Assembly (NCBI RefSeq): GCF_963678635.1 | Contig: NC_087069.1 | Span: 40,093,331 to 40,157,330 of the forward strand | DNA from: Symsagittifera roscoffensis | Taxonomy: Eukaryota; Xenacoelomorpha; Acoela; Convolutidae | Length of the DNA stretch: 64,000 nt | Direction of reading: 5' to 3' | Shown here: piece by piece, positions 42,428 to 54,029 of the stretch | How positions within the stretch are numbered: the stretch's first letter is position 1 | Layout: every line of letters begins with the position of its first letter | Made by a program: the position numbers and the translations under genes | The notes under the pieces: generated by a model | Told to the model about the DNA's origin: nothing | The model's input: the letters and a program-made list of their open reading frames with translations, nothing else | The model's database searches: none

Positions 42428-43286
42428 TCAACCCTGGTTAATCACGAAACTTTCTTCCTCGGAATTGAAATCAAACGTGTCTTTCGATTCAATAGAAGAC
42501 GGACATTCCCAGTAATGGTCATCGTCATAATCGATCACATCTACTTCACGTGGTTGTTCGGTCTTCAAACACATTTTATGCTTTTGCAAGGTTTGAACTA
42601 ATTTCTTAAACATGCGCTTCATTTCTGCTCTGAAGCTTGAACTGTACAAACCGTAGAAAATCAAGTTGCAAATTGCGACCATAAGTCCTTCAAGCATAAG
42701 CCACACATTCAAAGCAAATTCAGCATTATTGTTAATTGGTCCATTGTAAAGCTCGTAGAACTGTATAAAAATTGAAGGGATAAAAGCAAACGAGTACACC
42801 AAACTTGGAATCGAAAACTGTAGCGACCATTTGTAAATTTTGAAAGAGTAATCACGCGCTATTGAATACCCAGTCATTTTAACATCTGAGCTTTCGGCTT
42901 CAATTTCTGCGTGGCGGTTGTTTCGTATGAATGAACGTTTGGCTTTAAAAATTACAACTAAAAGCAGTACCCAAATTAGTGCAATTAGCAGAAGAGTTAT
43001 CAAATTTGAAATAACAAAAGCTGTTTCCCCATGAGTGTCAATAATGCACTCGCCATCTTTTTCGACATAAGTAAAGTTTATTCGACAACAAGCTGGACTT
43101 ATGTACGTCTTACTGTACGCAATATTGTATGTTCGCACAAATAAAACTTGAGGCAAATTTGTGATAAGACCAAGGGACCATCCGATCATATTCATTGTTA
43201 GAAACTTATGCTCGATGAACCATGATGGAACTCTACTAGACTTATCATCAATTGCTATGAGTAGGTTGACAAATAGAAGAGATGTC
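42428..43286 (-). CDS. Seven-transmembrane receptor gene 1, exon 2 (rest of TM3 to C-terminal tail)
   Basis: The acceptor CTAG at 43287-43290 (minus) is followed by one base completing a Trp codon, then 285 codons and a stop. It encodes the end of TM3 with an LIAIDDKS segment (DRY-like place), TM4 (MNMIGWSLGLITNLP), an extracellular loop with Cys residues (ACCRINF, GECIID), TM5 (LITLLLIALIWVLLLVVIF), a Lys/Arg-rich loop, TM6 (FSIPSLVYSFAFIPS), TM7 ending ICNLIFYGLYSSSFR (NPxxY-like place without the Pro), and an acidic tail. Joined to exon 1 (46934-47328) it gives a 417 aa rhodopsin-like orphan receptor. A start at the internal Met (43195) would lose TM1-3. Confidence 0.85.
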
Positions 43287-44129
43287 CTAGAACAGAAAAC
43301 TTGGGTTATTTTCTGAGGGGGGTGTAGCGAGCGATTAGCATGTGTGCCTATTAGCAGGCGATAATTGCTTTAACTGGGTGTGCTTTCAGACGAAAAAAAA
43401 TTAGCATGAATTAGCAAATAATTTCGAAAATCACTTGATTTGTTAGAAGAAGTAACATTTCATTTTCACCTTTTCAAAAATTCAGCTGAAGGCACGCTGT
43501 TCAAAATTTTGAATTTGATTAAACAAAACGTGAAAAAGCGAATCTTCAAACTACATTCTTTTACATGTGCATGCTAATCGACACACATGCTAAAAAGCCG
43601 GTCCCCTTTTCCGTGCAACCTAAATTCATCAGAAAAAGGTTTTTCAAAACGCGAGTTTACGAGGTTTTCGGACGCAGAATGAACAGGTTATTTTTTTGTT
43701 TCGTTAGTTTTGAAATTTGTTTGCAGAAATTTGTAAAAGATGATTTGAAGCAATTTGAGTAAACGTTTGTCTTTACAAGCAATGTCAGAATGTAAATTGT
43801 CAGAAACTTTCCTAGTTAGGTTAACTGGGGTTTGTGGATAACAAAATTTACTAAGTTTAGTTTTTCAGCAGGTTTTGTGCTCGATGTAGTGAGACAAATT
43901 ACAAATTTTTAACTATCAGTTTTTTATTTAGTTTTTAATATTATCTGTAAAAAGCCATGCCATGATTACTTTAGAAAAAATAGTTACCTACAGTCTTTTT
44001 TATTAAATTTTGGGGTATGAAAATTTTAATGTTAAGAAACTGCTGCAATTTAAATCGGAATTAGAAATCCTTCTCAGCCTCATCAATAATGCAACTAAAA
44101 AAGGCCAGCTAATTATTTTTTAGGCATAC

Positions 44130-44500
44130 AAGAGCTTTGGGAACAGTCAGAGTTTCGCTTTGATGCGACTGCTCTAGTTTTTCCGACCTGCGAAGAAAAT
44201 GACAGAAAATTTGTGCTCATGGTGTTTTTTTTCTCCGAAAACACATTCGAATTTTAAATAGCCCTTTATGGTGGGATTCTTATGTCATCTGATATCTACT
44301 GACATTCTGACCCCGAAACTGTTCCCATATGACCTTTTTGATGCAAAAAAAGGAGGTTTCGATGACGGTGACTCTGGCCAATTTGAGATAACTAATGCGC
44401 AATATACTACGTGCTATTAACGCTCAAGCAGCAATTCAATTCGGCTCAGAAATTGTTCCAGCTGTGGGGTATATTTTTCAAAAACATAATATGACTTTGA
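44130..44500 (+). repeat. Diverged copy of the ~550 bp dispersed repeat
   Basis: Retains TTTTCCGACxTxCGAxxAAAATxAC, TTGTGCTC, AATTTTxAAxTAGCC and GCGCAATATAxTxCGxGCTATTAACGC landmarks but is strongly mutated. Confidence 0.6.
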
Positions 44501-44539
44501 TTTTATACTTTTCTTAGTTTCATCATTTTCTTAAAAGAA

Positions 44540-44655
44540 AAACAACTCCATGAACGTTAAAAAGCATGGACGTTGAAATCCATGGACGTTAAAAAGCATA
44601 AACTCCATGGTCGTTAAAAAGCATAAAAAACAACTCCATGGAAGGTTAAAAAGCT
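44540..44655 (+). repeat. Short tandem repeat, ~20-25 bp, CCATGGACGTTAAAAAGCAT-like
   Basis: Five imperfect copies of a CATGGxxGTTAAAAAGCAT unit with variable A-rich spacers. Confidence 0.65.
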
Positions 44656-44732
44656 GTCAACTGTCTATGAAAAGCAGTAGCAAATTCAGACTACACTAAA
44701 ACGCTTGTAAATTGATTTTTCATTGAACGCAA

Positions 44733-45230
44733 AGCAAGACTGAATGTTCCGACTGCCTCTTAAGTTCTATGGAGCAATAGTAATATGAAAAAATTAAATA
44801 AATGAAATAAAATAAACTCAATTATTTTTTCAAATTTGAGATTTTTGTGAAAATCATCCCCCCATATAAAACACAAAGTGATGGTTTTTGCTCCAAGTAA
44901 CAAATCAAATATGGCAGATAAGCTTCCTCCAACTAATTTGGAACGATTTCTAAGACGGATTAAATTTCCGCTTACGCATTAATTGCGTGTAATATATCGT
45001 GCGCTAATTGTAACCAATTGGCCAAAATGGCGATCTTTAAACCCCCGTAATTTTACGAAAAATGATCACGGGTGAATTATCTTTTTAACTTTGAGCTCAG
45101 GACAAAATTTTTTGAGTGATATAAAAAAATTTCCGTCAAAAACGATAGTTAAAAAGACAAAGTTTGTCTGAAAAAAGCCACCTTAAGCAAAAATATTCCA
45201 TTACTTTTGTTAGAAAAGTCGGAACAAGCG
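44733..45230 (-). repeat. Full-length inverted copy of the ~550 bp dispersed repeat
   Basis: Reads on the minus strand from TTGTTCCGAC, through GTCAAAAACG, CCGTCTTAGAAATCGTTCCAA and CCATATTTGA, to a CAGTCTTGCTT end. About 500 bp, moderately diverged. Confidence 0.7.
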
Positions 45231-46933
45231 AGAAAATATTGCTCATTTTTGACGCTTCATGTTTGATTACTTGTAACTGGTTTTCGTAGCAAAATTGAAC
45301 TTCAAAGCTTTCTGTGAAATTGTCTGGAGTTTGGAGCAAAAATTATGAGCTTAAGGAAATCTTAGCTGCTAAAGCAGTCGAGCTTTTTGTGAATATGTTT
45401 TTATTACCCTATTAAAATCTTCAGGCTGAAAAAGAATATCAGTGTTTTGTTTGACTATTCCTTACACCCTCCCCCCCACCTCACATATGCATCAATTTTA
45501 TGTTGTTATGGGTGGAAAATTTCATGGGATTTTACAAGGTTAAATACGGAGACCAAATATGTTTGTCAAAAAATAATTAGTCCACATACCAATTTGTGTA
45601 GCAATCTGATAGTGTGAACAAATTTTTACCACTAAAATTTTGCTGGTGGGGGAAAGAAAAAGACCCGCGTTGACCAAAAGGGCTAATCATACAACTTTCA
45701 AATAAAAAAACTGCAAATGATACACTTTTTATGCCATTCTATAAGTTCAGAAAATTGCATGAAAGGTCAATGATTAATGGTTTTTCATATATGGAAATTG
45801 TATGCACACAAAGACCGAACACATGTCACAAAAACCATGGTTTACTCAAAACCAAAGGTTTGATCGCCTAGAATTTACAATGCATCGGAAACGACATGAA
45901 TTCTGTATGAGTGTTCTTACACAAATCATATACTGAAACAACAAACTTTTAAATTTTGGCAAACATTTTTAAAGATAATTCCTTTTAAAATTTGTATTTT
46001 TAAATTATCAGACATTAATCAAGGCATATATAAACAAGGAATAAAATTTTAAAAAAGTTAACATGAAAAACGGAAAAAGATCAATTTTTGTGTAACCAAA
46101 ACTACGTTATGCACACAAAACAATTAAATTTTGCATGCAAAAAAAACTTTTGGGAAACTTTTTTGTACAAAATTTAATTTGCGGATGAGAACAAAAACAA
46201 AAAATTTTCAGGGCTTTTCCAAAATTACTTATGGGACTATTTCAAAGCTTTTCTTTTTTTTAGTACGATAAACCGACATTTATGCCAAAACAAGAAATTG
46301 AAATATCTTGTATAATTTAGCAAATGTATGAAATTTGTATGACTATTTTTTCATAGATGAAGCTTATTGAATTGTATGATTAGCATTTTTGGTGTATTAA
46401 AGTCAACCCGGGAAGCCTTTTGTTTTCTTCTTATTTGATGTTTTTAATGGGGTTCCGATAGTTTTAGTGGTAGATCGAAGATTTGCGTGAAAAAGGCACC
46501 AAACAGATCTCTTTGTGCTAACATTTTTTGTTGGTAGAAAACTTTCCCCTCAAACTTCTTAACGACTCTGATAAGAAAACATAGTCCGCGACTATAAAAC
46601 ACTACCCAGGTTACGAAATTTCGATAGCGGAATCAACATCGGCGCGACTTAGAAGGTTTGAAAGTTATTCGCGGACCTCGAGCGGGCAAGCAAGTAATAA
46701 AAAGCCCTTTTGTCTGCCCCTTTCTAAATCTGCATACGGATAGTTCTCTAACATTTAGAAAAAATACAAATAGATGTCTCAAAATAGCCACAAAATGAAC
46801 TATTTTGATAATTAAAGAGCACAGGAATTAAAATAAACCTCTTGATGAGAAAAAAAACTGCATTTACAAGCAGTCAATTTTAACTCTAGTTAATATGGTT
46901 TGTACTAACTTGAAAAAAAAAAATTCGTCTTAC

Positions 46934-47328
46934 CAAATGAGAGATGAAGATAAGCCAATTTTGCTGATTAAAGCTCCGACAAAGCACAAATTAGCGTCCA
47001 TATTTTGCTCCGACTCCTCTGGGTCGAAGGCATAGTTGTCGGGAACATCGCCGAACAAGAACCGAATGAAAGACGAAGTAGAAGTTATCGCATCCGAGAG
47101 AATAATCATCGCAATAATTTTTCGACTGGTTGTTTTTAGTTTTTTCATAAAAAATGGAGGGATAATTAAAAATGGTGAAGAAAAAAGTACTATAAAAGAG
47201 AGTGTTGTATATCCGTATATTTTGAGTTCGCCAAGTGATCGTTCGTCGAAGTGAGTGTTGTTATCGTCTAAAATTCGGTTGTAGAAAGTACCAGGGTAGC
47301 AATAATTGGGTTCCTCCGATTCATCCAT
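46934..47328 (-). CDS. Seven-transmembrane receptor gene 1, exon 1 (N-terminus, TM1 to TM3)
   Basis: ATG at 47326-47328. The extracellular N-terminus of about 40 residues has a Cys-Tyr-Pro-Gly-Thr-Phe-Tyr-Asn motif and an Asn-Asn-Thr glycosylation sequon. TM1 (YTTLSFIVLFSSPFLIIPPF), TM2 (KIIAMIILSDAITSTSSFI), an acidic loop and the start of TM3 (LCFVGALISKIGLSSSLI) follow. The exon ends in TG before a GTAAGA donor, splitting a Trp codon (phase 2). The paralogue at 54030-54415 has the same design. The TM3 Cys and a Cys in the second extracellular loop could form the class A disulfide. Ligand unknown. Confidence 0.85.
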
Positions 47329-48290
47329 AGTTCTTTCGTCTTTGTAGCTTTCGGCTTACTGAATTCAGAGCCAATTTTGCCTTTATTTTTAATCAAAACA
47401 ACACCTAAAGATTTATTTTGTAGGTTAAAATTAACCAAAATTGAACTACAGACTGTCAAAGGCGTAATTGATTGTTTTAAATACCTGGTGATCACATTAT
47501 ATTGATGCAAACATTTTAGATTTGAGCTTCATTAAGAGACTATTGTTAATTCTATTGTTCACAATAGAGTTTTGGGTTTCATTTTGTTCAAATAAATAAA
47601 CCCAAAGGCATATATTAAATTACTGATCATCACGTGATGGCAGTACGGCGGTTATAACAAATATTCAAATCAAAACAGCATTTAGAAACGGTGAATATAC
47701 AATTTATAATCCATCGCAAAAACATTAATATTATGATTTTTGTTTTTATTAGAGTTTTCTTTATACCTGCATTTTGGATAGGTAGCTCAAAAACTTTTAT
47801 TCAAAAAAATGTTGTGAACTTGTTGGTTTTATGAGAGGCTTCTTTTTTCTTATAGATAAGTACCTCACTTTATTTCAAGTTTCTGCAACGAATAGAAGCC
47901 AGTAATTAAAGCTCGAAAAACTAGATCTTGTAGTTGTTTTGTTCCGTATTTCAAAAAGAAAGTTGCCGAAAAAAATTGATAGCAATTTGCGGAATACGCT
48001 TATAATTGCGAAATCCGGAAAACTGGCTATATTCGCTCGCTGCGGATTTCTAGAACATGAAAAGTACTGATGCCTGCGCTCCAAATTATCTTTTGCAATA
48101 TTGATAATTGGCAATTTGGGATGATTAACAATTCAATTCAATTCAATTCAATTCAATTATTCCATACAGTGAAGAAATACATACGTAACCACTCACTGCA
48201 TCAGGATAGCTAGAACAGGCTTTCCAACCTAACAAGTAGCTGCCCTCCGGGATATCTATCACAATTAAGTAACGACAACGGGTAAACAAA
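47329..48290. promoter_or_regulatory. 5' flank of receptor gene 1 with palindromic E-box-like site
   Basis: CATCACGTGATGGCA at 47628-47642, 300 bases upstream of the ATG, contains CACGTG. Gene 2 has TGCCATCACATGATG (54799-54813), nearly the inverse sequence, 384 bases upstream of its ATG. The remaining flank is AT-rich, with (AATTC)n near 48126-48158. Confidence 0.35.
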
Positions 48291-48686
48291 TCAGAAAAAA
48301 TTGTCGACCAGCTGTACATTGTCTAAAATGTAATTTCTTTTGAAAACCTTTAAAAATTTTGACAGCTGTTCTTGAGAGTACGTTTTGATCTTATCGGGTA
48401 CGAGTTTATTTGACATCAAAAAAATGAAACATTTAACAATTTTGCATGAAAGGGAGTTTTCCACAGTTTTTGTCCTACAGCGATAAAACGGAATCATTCC
48501 GTTAGAAGTAGAACGTGTATTTCGTTTATTACTATAATTACTGACGTTTAGAAAATCAAGAGGTGAACGTTTTAAATATTGAAAAATGGCTTCTTTAAAA
48601 AGTTGAGTTAAATAAACAAGCAATACTCCGTGTGAGAAACTGATCCAAATTAATAGAATGGCAAATAGTACGTCGGTCTTATTCAT
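48291..48686 (-). CDS. Uncertain ORF with one membrane segment (131 aa)
   Basis: ATG at 48684-48686. The N-terminal 35 residues form a membrane-like segment (VLFAILLIWISFSHGVLLVYL), followed by a Lys/Ser/Asn-rich tail with three Cys. It lies between two receptor genes on the same strand and could be a terminal exon or a decayed receptor piece. No domain is recognised, and a repeat copy begins only 15 bases from its start, so it may be a chance frame. Confidence 0.3.
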   Translation of the reverse strand: MNKTDVLFAILLIWISFSHGVLLVYLTQLFKEAIFQYLKRSPLDFLNVSNYSNKRNTRSTSNGMIPFYRCRTKTVENSLSCKIVKCFIFLMSNKLVPDKIKTYSQEQLSKFLKVFKRNYILDNVQLVDNFF

Positions 48687-48700
48687 ACATTACTTTATTG

Positions 48701-49140
48701 TTCCGACTTTCGATACGAAATCAACGGATTATTTGTGCTCGGGTCGGGTTTTTTTTCTTCAGACAAATTTCTACTTCTTAACTAGCCTTTTTTGACGGAA
48801 TTTTTTATACCATTCGAAAGATATTGCGGTCTTGAGCTTAAATTTGAAAAGATGTTTTACCTGTGGGCATTTTTTGTAGAGTTACAATGGTTTGAAGACT
48901 GCCATTTCGGCCCATTTGGGAAAATTAACGCGCAATATATTTCGCGCTTTTAACGCGTAGGAGGAGATTTAATCCGTCTTAGAAATCGTTCCAAATTAGT
49001 TGAAAGAAGCTTATTTGCCATAAACGATTTGTTGTAAAGAGCCAAATCTATCCTTTTGTACTTTATATGGCGTATAGGGGGCTGATTTTCATAAAAAATT
49101 TCAAATTTTGTAAAAAAAAATTCTTTTTTTTTTATTCAAT
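48701..49140 (+). repeat. Single direct copy of the ~550 bp dispersed repeat, 3' truncated
   Basis: Begins TTCCGACTTTCGATACGAAA as in the array and is well conserved through the GCGCAATATATTTCGCGC core and the GCGTATAGGGG region, then is lost in a T-rich tract. Confidence 0.75.
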
Positions 49141-51520
49141 ATATAAGCGCAATACGCTTATATCTGCGGAATTTGGAATAACTAGCTCCATGTATATATA
49201 AAAACTTCTATATAGCTCCATGAAATCTCTAAATGTTTACCGCGAAACCTGAAAAGTACTGATGCCTGCGCTCCAAATTATCTTTATATATATACAAGCG
49301 ATACTTTACAACAAATAAATACTTTACAACAACAAGTAGATGTGCATACAACATATAATCTTATGCACATATACAGTGTACACTATATAGCGCGGGGATG
49401 AAAAAATATTTTTAAGATCGATCAAAATAAATCATAAAAAATTGTTTCGTCAAATTTTTTTTCCAACAACTGTATCTAATGATGAATTTTGTTTTTCCCG
49501 CCATTAAGGAAATCTCTAAATGTTTACCGCGAAACAATAGTCTCATAGAGAGCTTATGACATTAGCTTAAAAATTTGGGCAGTTGGCAATTTTCAACCTA
49601 GCTAAACTAATCATTAAACTAGCAATTATGTCCTCAAGGTTTTGCTAAGCAAAAAAGCGAAAAGTTACCATCATGAACAAAAATTTATCCAGAAAAAGTT
49701 ATGATGAAATATTGAATAGATGAACTAATTTGAAAACTTTCAAAACGATTTTCTAAATTTTAGCCAAAAAAAAACGAAAACCATACAATAGTAACAACTC
49801 ATTATAGAAAAATGAAGTTGGGATCAAATAATTGAAAATAATTTGCAAAAAATCATTGAAAAACATTGGTTACATTTTATTATAATCAATTAAAAAAGAA
49901 TTTTTTTTTAATTTAAAAAACAGGAACTTTTTGCTTCATTTTTAATCAATTTCATCAAGGCAAACTACATAATTGGCGTATAAACTTCGATCAGCTCTTT
50001 TTACTGAGTTAGGTGTCTATTAGTCTTTGTACATCACAGTTTCGAGGCTTCCTAATGAAAAGATACCCAAATATTTGAAAATTTAAGATGTCCGCTTCGT
50101 TACAACCGACAACGCGTCAAATGAAAAATTTGGTCTGTCGAGTCCTTCCAACAAAATTGTTTTGCATATTAGGAAACAAAGCTCATATCGAAAACCTGAT
50201 GCAAAAAGATTGTGGATAGCTTTTTTGGGTCTTGCTACTGAAATATCTTGTTCTGTCTTTCGGAGGAGTAAACACAGTGTATATACTCAAACCATTTCGA
50301 TGCTTTATGTAGCCACTCAATTTTTTTTTTAAAAATTTATTTTGATTATTTAATGTGAAATTTTGGATGTTTGAAAGTTACAGATTTAGTGAACTTGGTA
50401 TGGCAAGCGCGCGTTATATTTCAATCAATTGATGACTAAACAGTCACTTTACCTGGCTCAGAAACCATTTAAACCAACATGAGGCAAGCTATTTTGTTTT
50501 TATAGCACAGTGTTGATTTAATTTGTCCGGTAATAAGAACACGAGCTAACGTTTAAAACAGTTCTCAAATTTTAATCATTTCAGACAAAAAATGATAATA
50601 TTTATCACTCTCTAGAGTTTAATCACAAATGATATGATGCAGTTTTTTGCAAAGTTGAAGCAAATATTTAAGCCGAAATTGGTTAATTTTTTCTCCCTAT
50701 TATTTGGCGAATTGATGACCAAATTACAAACCACTCGGCATTTTTTAGGTAAAGACTCCTACATTGGGCACAGAACATTATGTATTTGTGCGATAACTAA
50801 AAATTTTGAAGGTGTTTTAGAAAACAATTTTAGCCGAAATGATTCTTAAACATTTCTGGCAAACTTTTGGAGATTATTCCATTCCTCAGGCTACACCAGC
50901 AGTTCCCCTTTGATATGAATTGCTAAACTAGTAACTATGAAATTTTAGCGTAAAATATTTAGTCTTAATTTAGAGCCGGTCTAGAACATGGAATGATACC
51001 ATTTTACTACTGTAACCACAATGATTTATTTTACTACTGTAAACACAAATAAATAGTTTTGTCTAAAAAAACACACTTTCAGAAAAAGGAGTGTACATAT
51101 ATCAATTTCACTCGTTTTGTTCAGATAACTTAAATCACTACTACAAGTTAAAAGACGCTAAACTTTTTCTTTGCTCTTCTACCTAGCGTGGGACTTCTAC
51201 CTAGCGTGTTACCTAGCGTAGGAAATTTGTTGTCTTGGCAACTTGTGCTTCATTAAAAAGTAAGTTCAACTCGTCTTTACTTACGTCAAAAACTGTCGCT
51301 TTGGTCTGCGAACACAAGCAGTGTTTAAACTCAGATTGTTTTATCATTTCAATCTGCTCTCTGATTTTCTAGTTTTTTTTACTTGATTCAGTTGTCGTTT
51401 ACTAGCAAATTTTGCTTGGAGGAGGTTAGTTAAAAATCGATGCAGAGCTTTAGCTCGATAGGAATATCATAAACTAATCTGAGACTTTTGCATTAAGAGT
51501 ATTCAGCTTTTTGATAAAAA
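49141..51520. other. No gene; short dispersed repeat words
   Basis: GAAAAGTACTGATGCCTGCG plus CTCCAAATTATCTTT occurs at about 48058 and again at about 49250. AAATCTCTAAATGTTTACCG plus CGAAAC occurs near 49224 and 49510. CTACCTAGCGTG-like words are repeated three times near 51180-51225. Otherwise AT-rich without genes. Confidence 0.45.
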
Positions 51521-51564
51521 AATAATATAATGAAAAAATTCATCAGTTTTTTTCAAAGTGCTCA

Positions 51565-52175
51565 CTTAATGTTGCGACCATCTCTACGAGAATGCGGTAT
51601 GTTTCAATCGTCTCGACCAATGTCAGGTATGCTTCGACTTTTTGACCGAAAAAAAAGTGCTCGACTTTGTTCGATCCAATCGAAGCATATTTTGTTCGTC
51701 TCTACCAAATTCGGTATGCTTCGAGCTTTAATTAAAAAGAGTTATCCAAAATTAAACGTTTTAATTTACAACTTTCGGGCAAAACTCCAGATTGAATTTT
51801 TCACCAGAAAAAGTTTGTTAAAGTTTTTTGAGTTTTAACTGCTTTGTATAGATTAATTACTTCGAACTAATTTTTTTCTTCTTGTGGATGAGGCTTAAAA
51901 AAATTGGTTGATATCTGAAAAACTATTCGGTTTGGTTCGTCACACCGCGAAACAACCGGCAACTTTTCGAGTTGTGTTTTGACCGTGCTCGAGTTATGTT
52001 CCGAAAGTGCTTGATGTATATTTCGATCCTTCTGGAGCGATATTTCGACCATGCTCAGCCAAATTTTGATATATTTTGACCGTGTTAGCCGTATCTTTTT
52101 ACCGTACTCGCGGTATGTTTCGACCGTGCTTGACCAAATTTCAAATGTTTCAATTGAGCTTGCGGTATGGTGATT
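51565..52175. repeat. Two minisatellite patches, ~22 bp unit like GACCGTGCTCGAGGTATGTTTC
   Basis: The clearer patch (about 51975-52175) has seven degenerate copies of a 20-23 bp unit with GACCGTGCT and GTATxTTTC ends. A similar patch at 51575-51730 has GGTATGTTTC/GGTATGCTTC words. The ORFs spanning them (102 and 113 codons) are repeat products. Confidence 0.6.
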
Positions 52176-52662
52176 ATTTAAACTCGACCCAAATTCGCGT
52201 CTCGACAATTTTTTTTTGATTGAGAACTGACATGTGATCGACTTTGAAAGTCAAAACTTACAGTTTGCTCCTAGGTTTGGCCACAATTTCGGCTGAAGTC
52301 AAAAACGTTACTTTTTTGTCTAGGATATTCGAGTCCCAAATTTGACTGAGTTAAACAATCTCTCCCCTCAATAGACCAAGTGAACAATCTCCCCCTAAAA
52401 TTAAATGTCAAATTCGGTGACCAGTAAGGTCTGCTTGTACTATGCTCAAACCTGATCGGCTGATTAATATTATTACTTTTAACCAAGTGAACAATTTCGT
52501 GATCACGATTTCGTAACTTGGGTGGAAATAGCTGGTCCCTAACTTTTGCTTCAGCTTAATTTGAGCTTTTAAAATAAATTTTAATCAAACTACTTTTCAA
52601 ATTAGGTATCATATGTCGATAAGTTTTTGATAGGAGGTTATTAAAACTTGATAAAATAGTTT
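52176..52662. other. 3' flank of receptor gene 2; no gene
   Basis: AT-rich sequence downstream of the stop of the minus-strand receptor gene; no recognised features. Confidence 0.4.
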
Positions 52663-53518
52663 TTAGTCGATATAAATCTCGTTACTTCCATCGTCAGATT
52701 CAAAATTAAATGCGTCATCGGAGCCAATCGGAGACAAACAGTCGGTATTATCATCAATGCCACAGCCATTCACACTAAATTCTCGTGGTTGTTTGACCTT
52801 GAAGCGCAATTTTAATTTCTCACAACTCAGAAAAAAATGTCTAAACATAATAGTCATTTCTGATCTGAATGTTGTACTGAGGAATCCGTAGAATATTATG
52901 TTGCAAATTGCAATGAAAACTCCGTCGAAAATAACCCAGAAAGTCAGAGCAAAATTGGCAAAGTTATGAACAGGTCCATTATAAATCTCGTAGAAGGACA
53001 CACAAATTATCGGCAAAAATGCAAATGAGTACACCAAACTCGGTATCGAAAATTGTAGAGAGCATTTGTAGATTTTTAAGGAATAGTCACGTGCGACTGA
53101 CGAACCAGTCATTCGAACCACCGAGTTATTGGCCTCTAATTCGGCTTGGCGACTGTTTCGTCTATATGAACTTCTCGCTCTATAAACCACAACCAGAAGA
53201 AGCGCCCATATAGTTGCAATTAGCAGAAGGGTGATTACGTTTGTAGTGAACAACACAGTCTTCCCATGTGTATCAACTATACATTGATTGTTCTTTTCGA
53301 CATAAGTGTAATTTAGCCGACAAGCTGCATTGGTGATATATGATTTACTATATACAATCTTGTAAGTTGCAAGATACATAATTTCTGGAACGTTGGTCAG
53401 AAATCCAAGTGGCCATCCTATTAGATTCATGGCCAGAAATTTGTGGTCATTAAACCACGAAGGAACTTTTGATCGCTCGTCGATAGCCAGAAACAGGTTG
53501 AAAAACAAAAGAGTTGTC
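52663..53518 (-). CDS. Seven-transmembrane receptor gene 2, exon 2 (rest of TM3 to C-terminal tail)
   Basis: The acceptor TTTGTGTTTCAG ends at 53519 (minus); one base completes a Trp codon, then 284 codons and a stop. It encodes the end of TM3 with LAIDERS at the DRY place, TM4 (MNLIGWPLGFLTNVPEI), a Cys-containing loop, TM5 (ITLLLIATIWALLLVVVY), an Arg/Ser-rich loop, TM6 (FSIPSLVYSFAFLPII), TM7 ending ICNIIFYGFLSTTFR, and an acidic tail. With exon 1 (54030-54415) the protein is 413 aa. It is clearly paralogous to gene 1 along its full length, so this pair arose by duplication. It also resembles gene 1 in splice position and phase. Confidence 0.87.
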
Positions 53519-54029
53519 CTGAAACACAAATTTGGAAGCTGAGGACGAATGTTTGCAAGTTGAATTGTCAGCTGTCTTTATTGGCCAGAAAGAATGACAA
53601 TTTAAGAAGGTTCCGAAAAATCGATCCAAGGACATTCAATTTTTTTTAAACGTATACGTTGTGTTCAAATCGTAAAATAATCTAAGCTAACATTATTTAG
53701 CATGTGATAAAATTTTTATTTGTCAGATTTTTAAAATTCAACTCCTACGCACACTCAAACTTAAAGTGGATTCAGATAAGGGCTTTATGATAAGCTGAAT
53801 CTCAGTTTTAGTACGAATTGGTTGTCCGACATTTTTTTTTGGTGGTTCTGGTTAAAAATATTATCAGAATATTATCTGGTCAAAAAATATTATCTGGTCA
53901 AAAAACAACATATTATCACAATTTAATCCAATGGGTGTTATTTCAATCAAAAACTTTAAGAACTAACTACCTGTACATATATTTTCAACAAGACCTAAAA
54001 CTATCAAGCTGAAAAGAAAAGTAGCGTAC
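53519..54029 (-). other. Intron of receptor gene 2 (511 bp)
   Basis: GTACGC donor and TTTGTGTTTCAG acceptor in the same codon (Trp, phase 2) as the intron of gene 1. It contains no recognised repeat and probably shows the ancestral scale of this intron. Confidence 0.8.

Larger units (their letters stand above)
43287..46933 (-). other. Intron of receptor gene 1 (3647 bp), repeat-filled
   Basis: It starts with a GTAAGA donor after TTTG and ends in CTAG. It holds a direct and an inverted copy of the ~550 bp repeat, a short tandem repeat at 44540-44655 and otherwise AT-rich DNA. The homologous intron of gene 2 is only 511 bp, so most of the length is inserted repeats. Confidence 0.75.

Noticed and set aside
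42428-43195. 255-codon receptor ORF starting at an internal Met
   Set aside because: It would lack TM1-TM3; the spliced two-exon model explains conservation upstream of that Met and the matching paralogue.
51530-52208. 102- and 113-codon ORFs on opposite strands
   Set aside because: Both lie over minisatellite patches; their repeated residues follow the DNA period.
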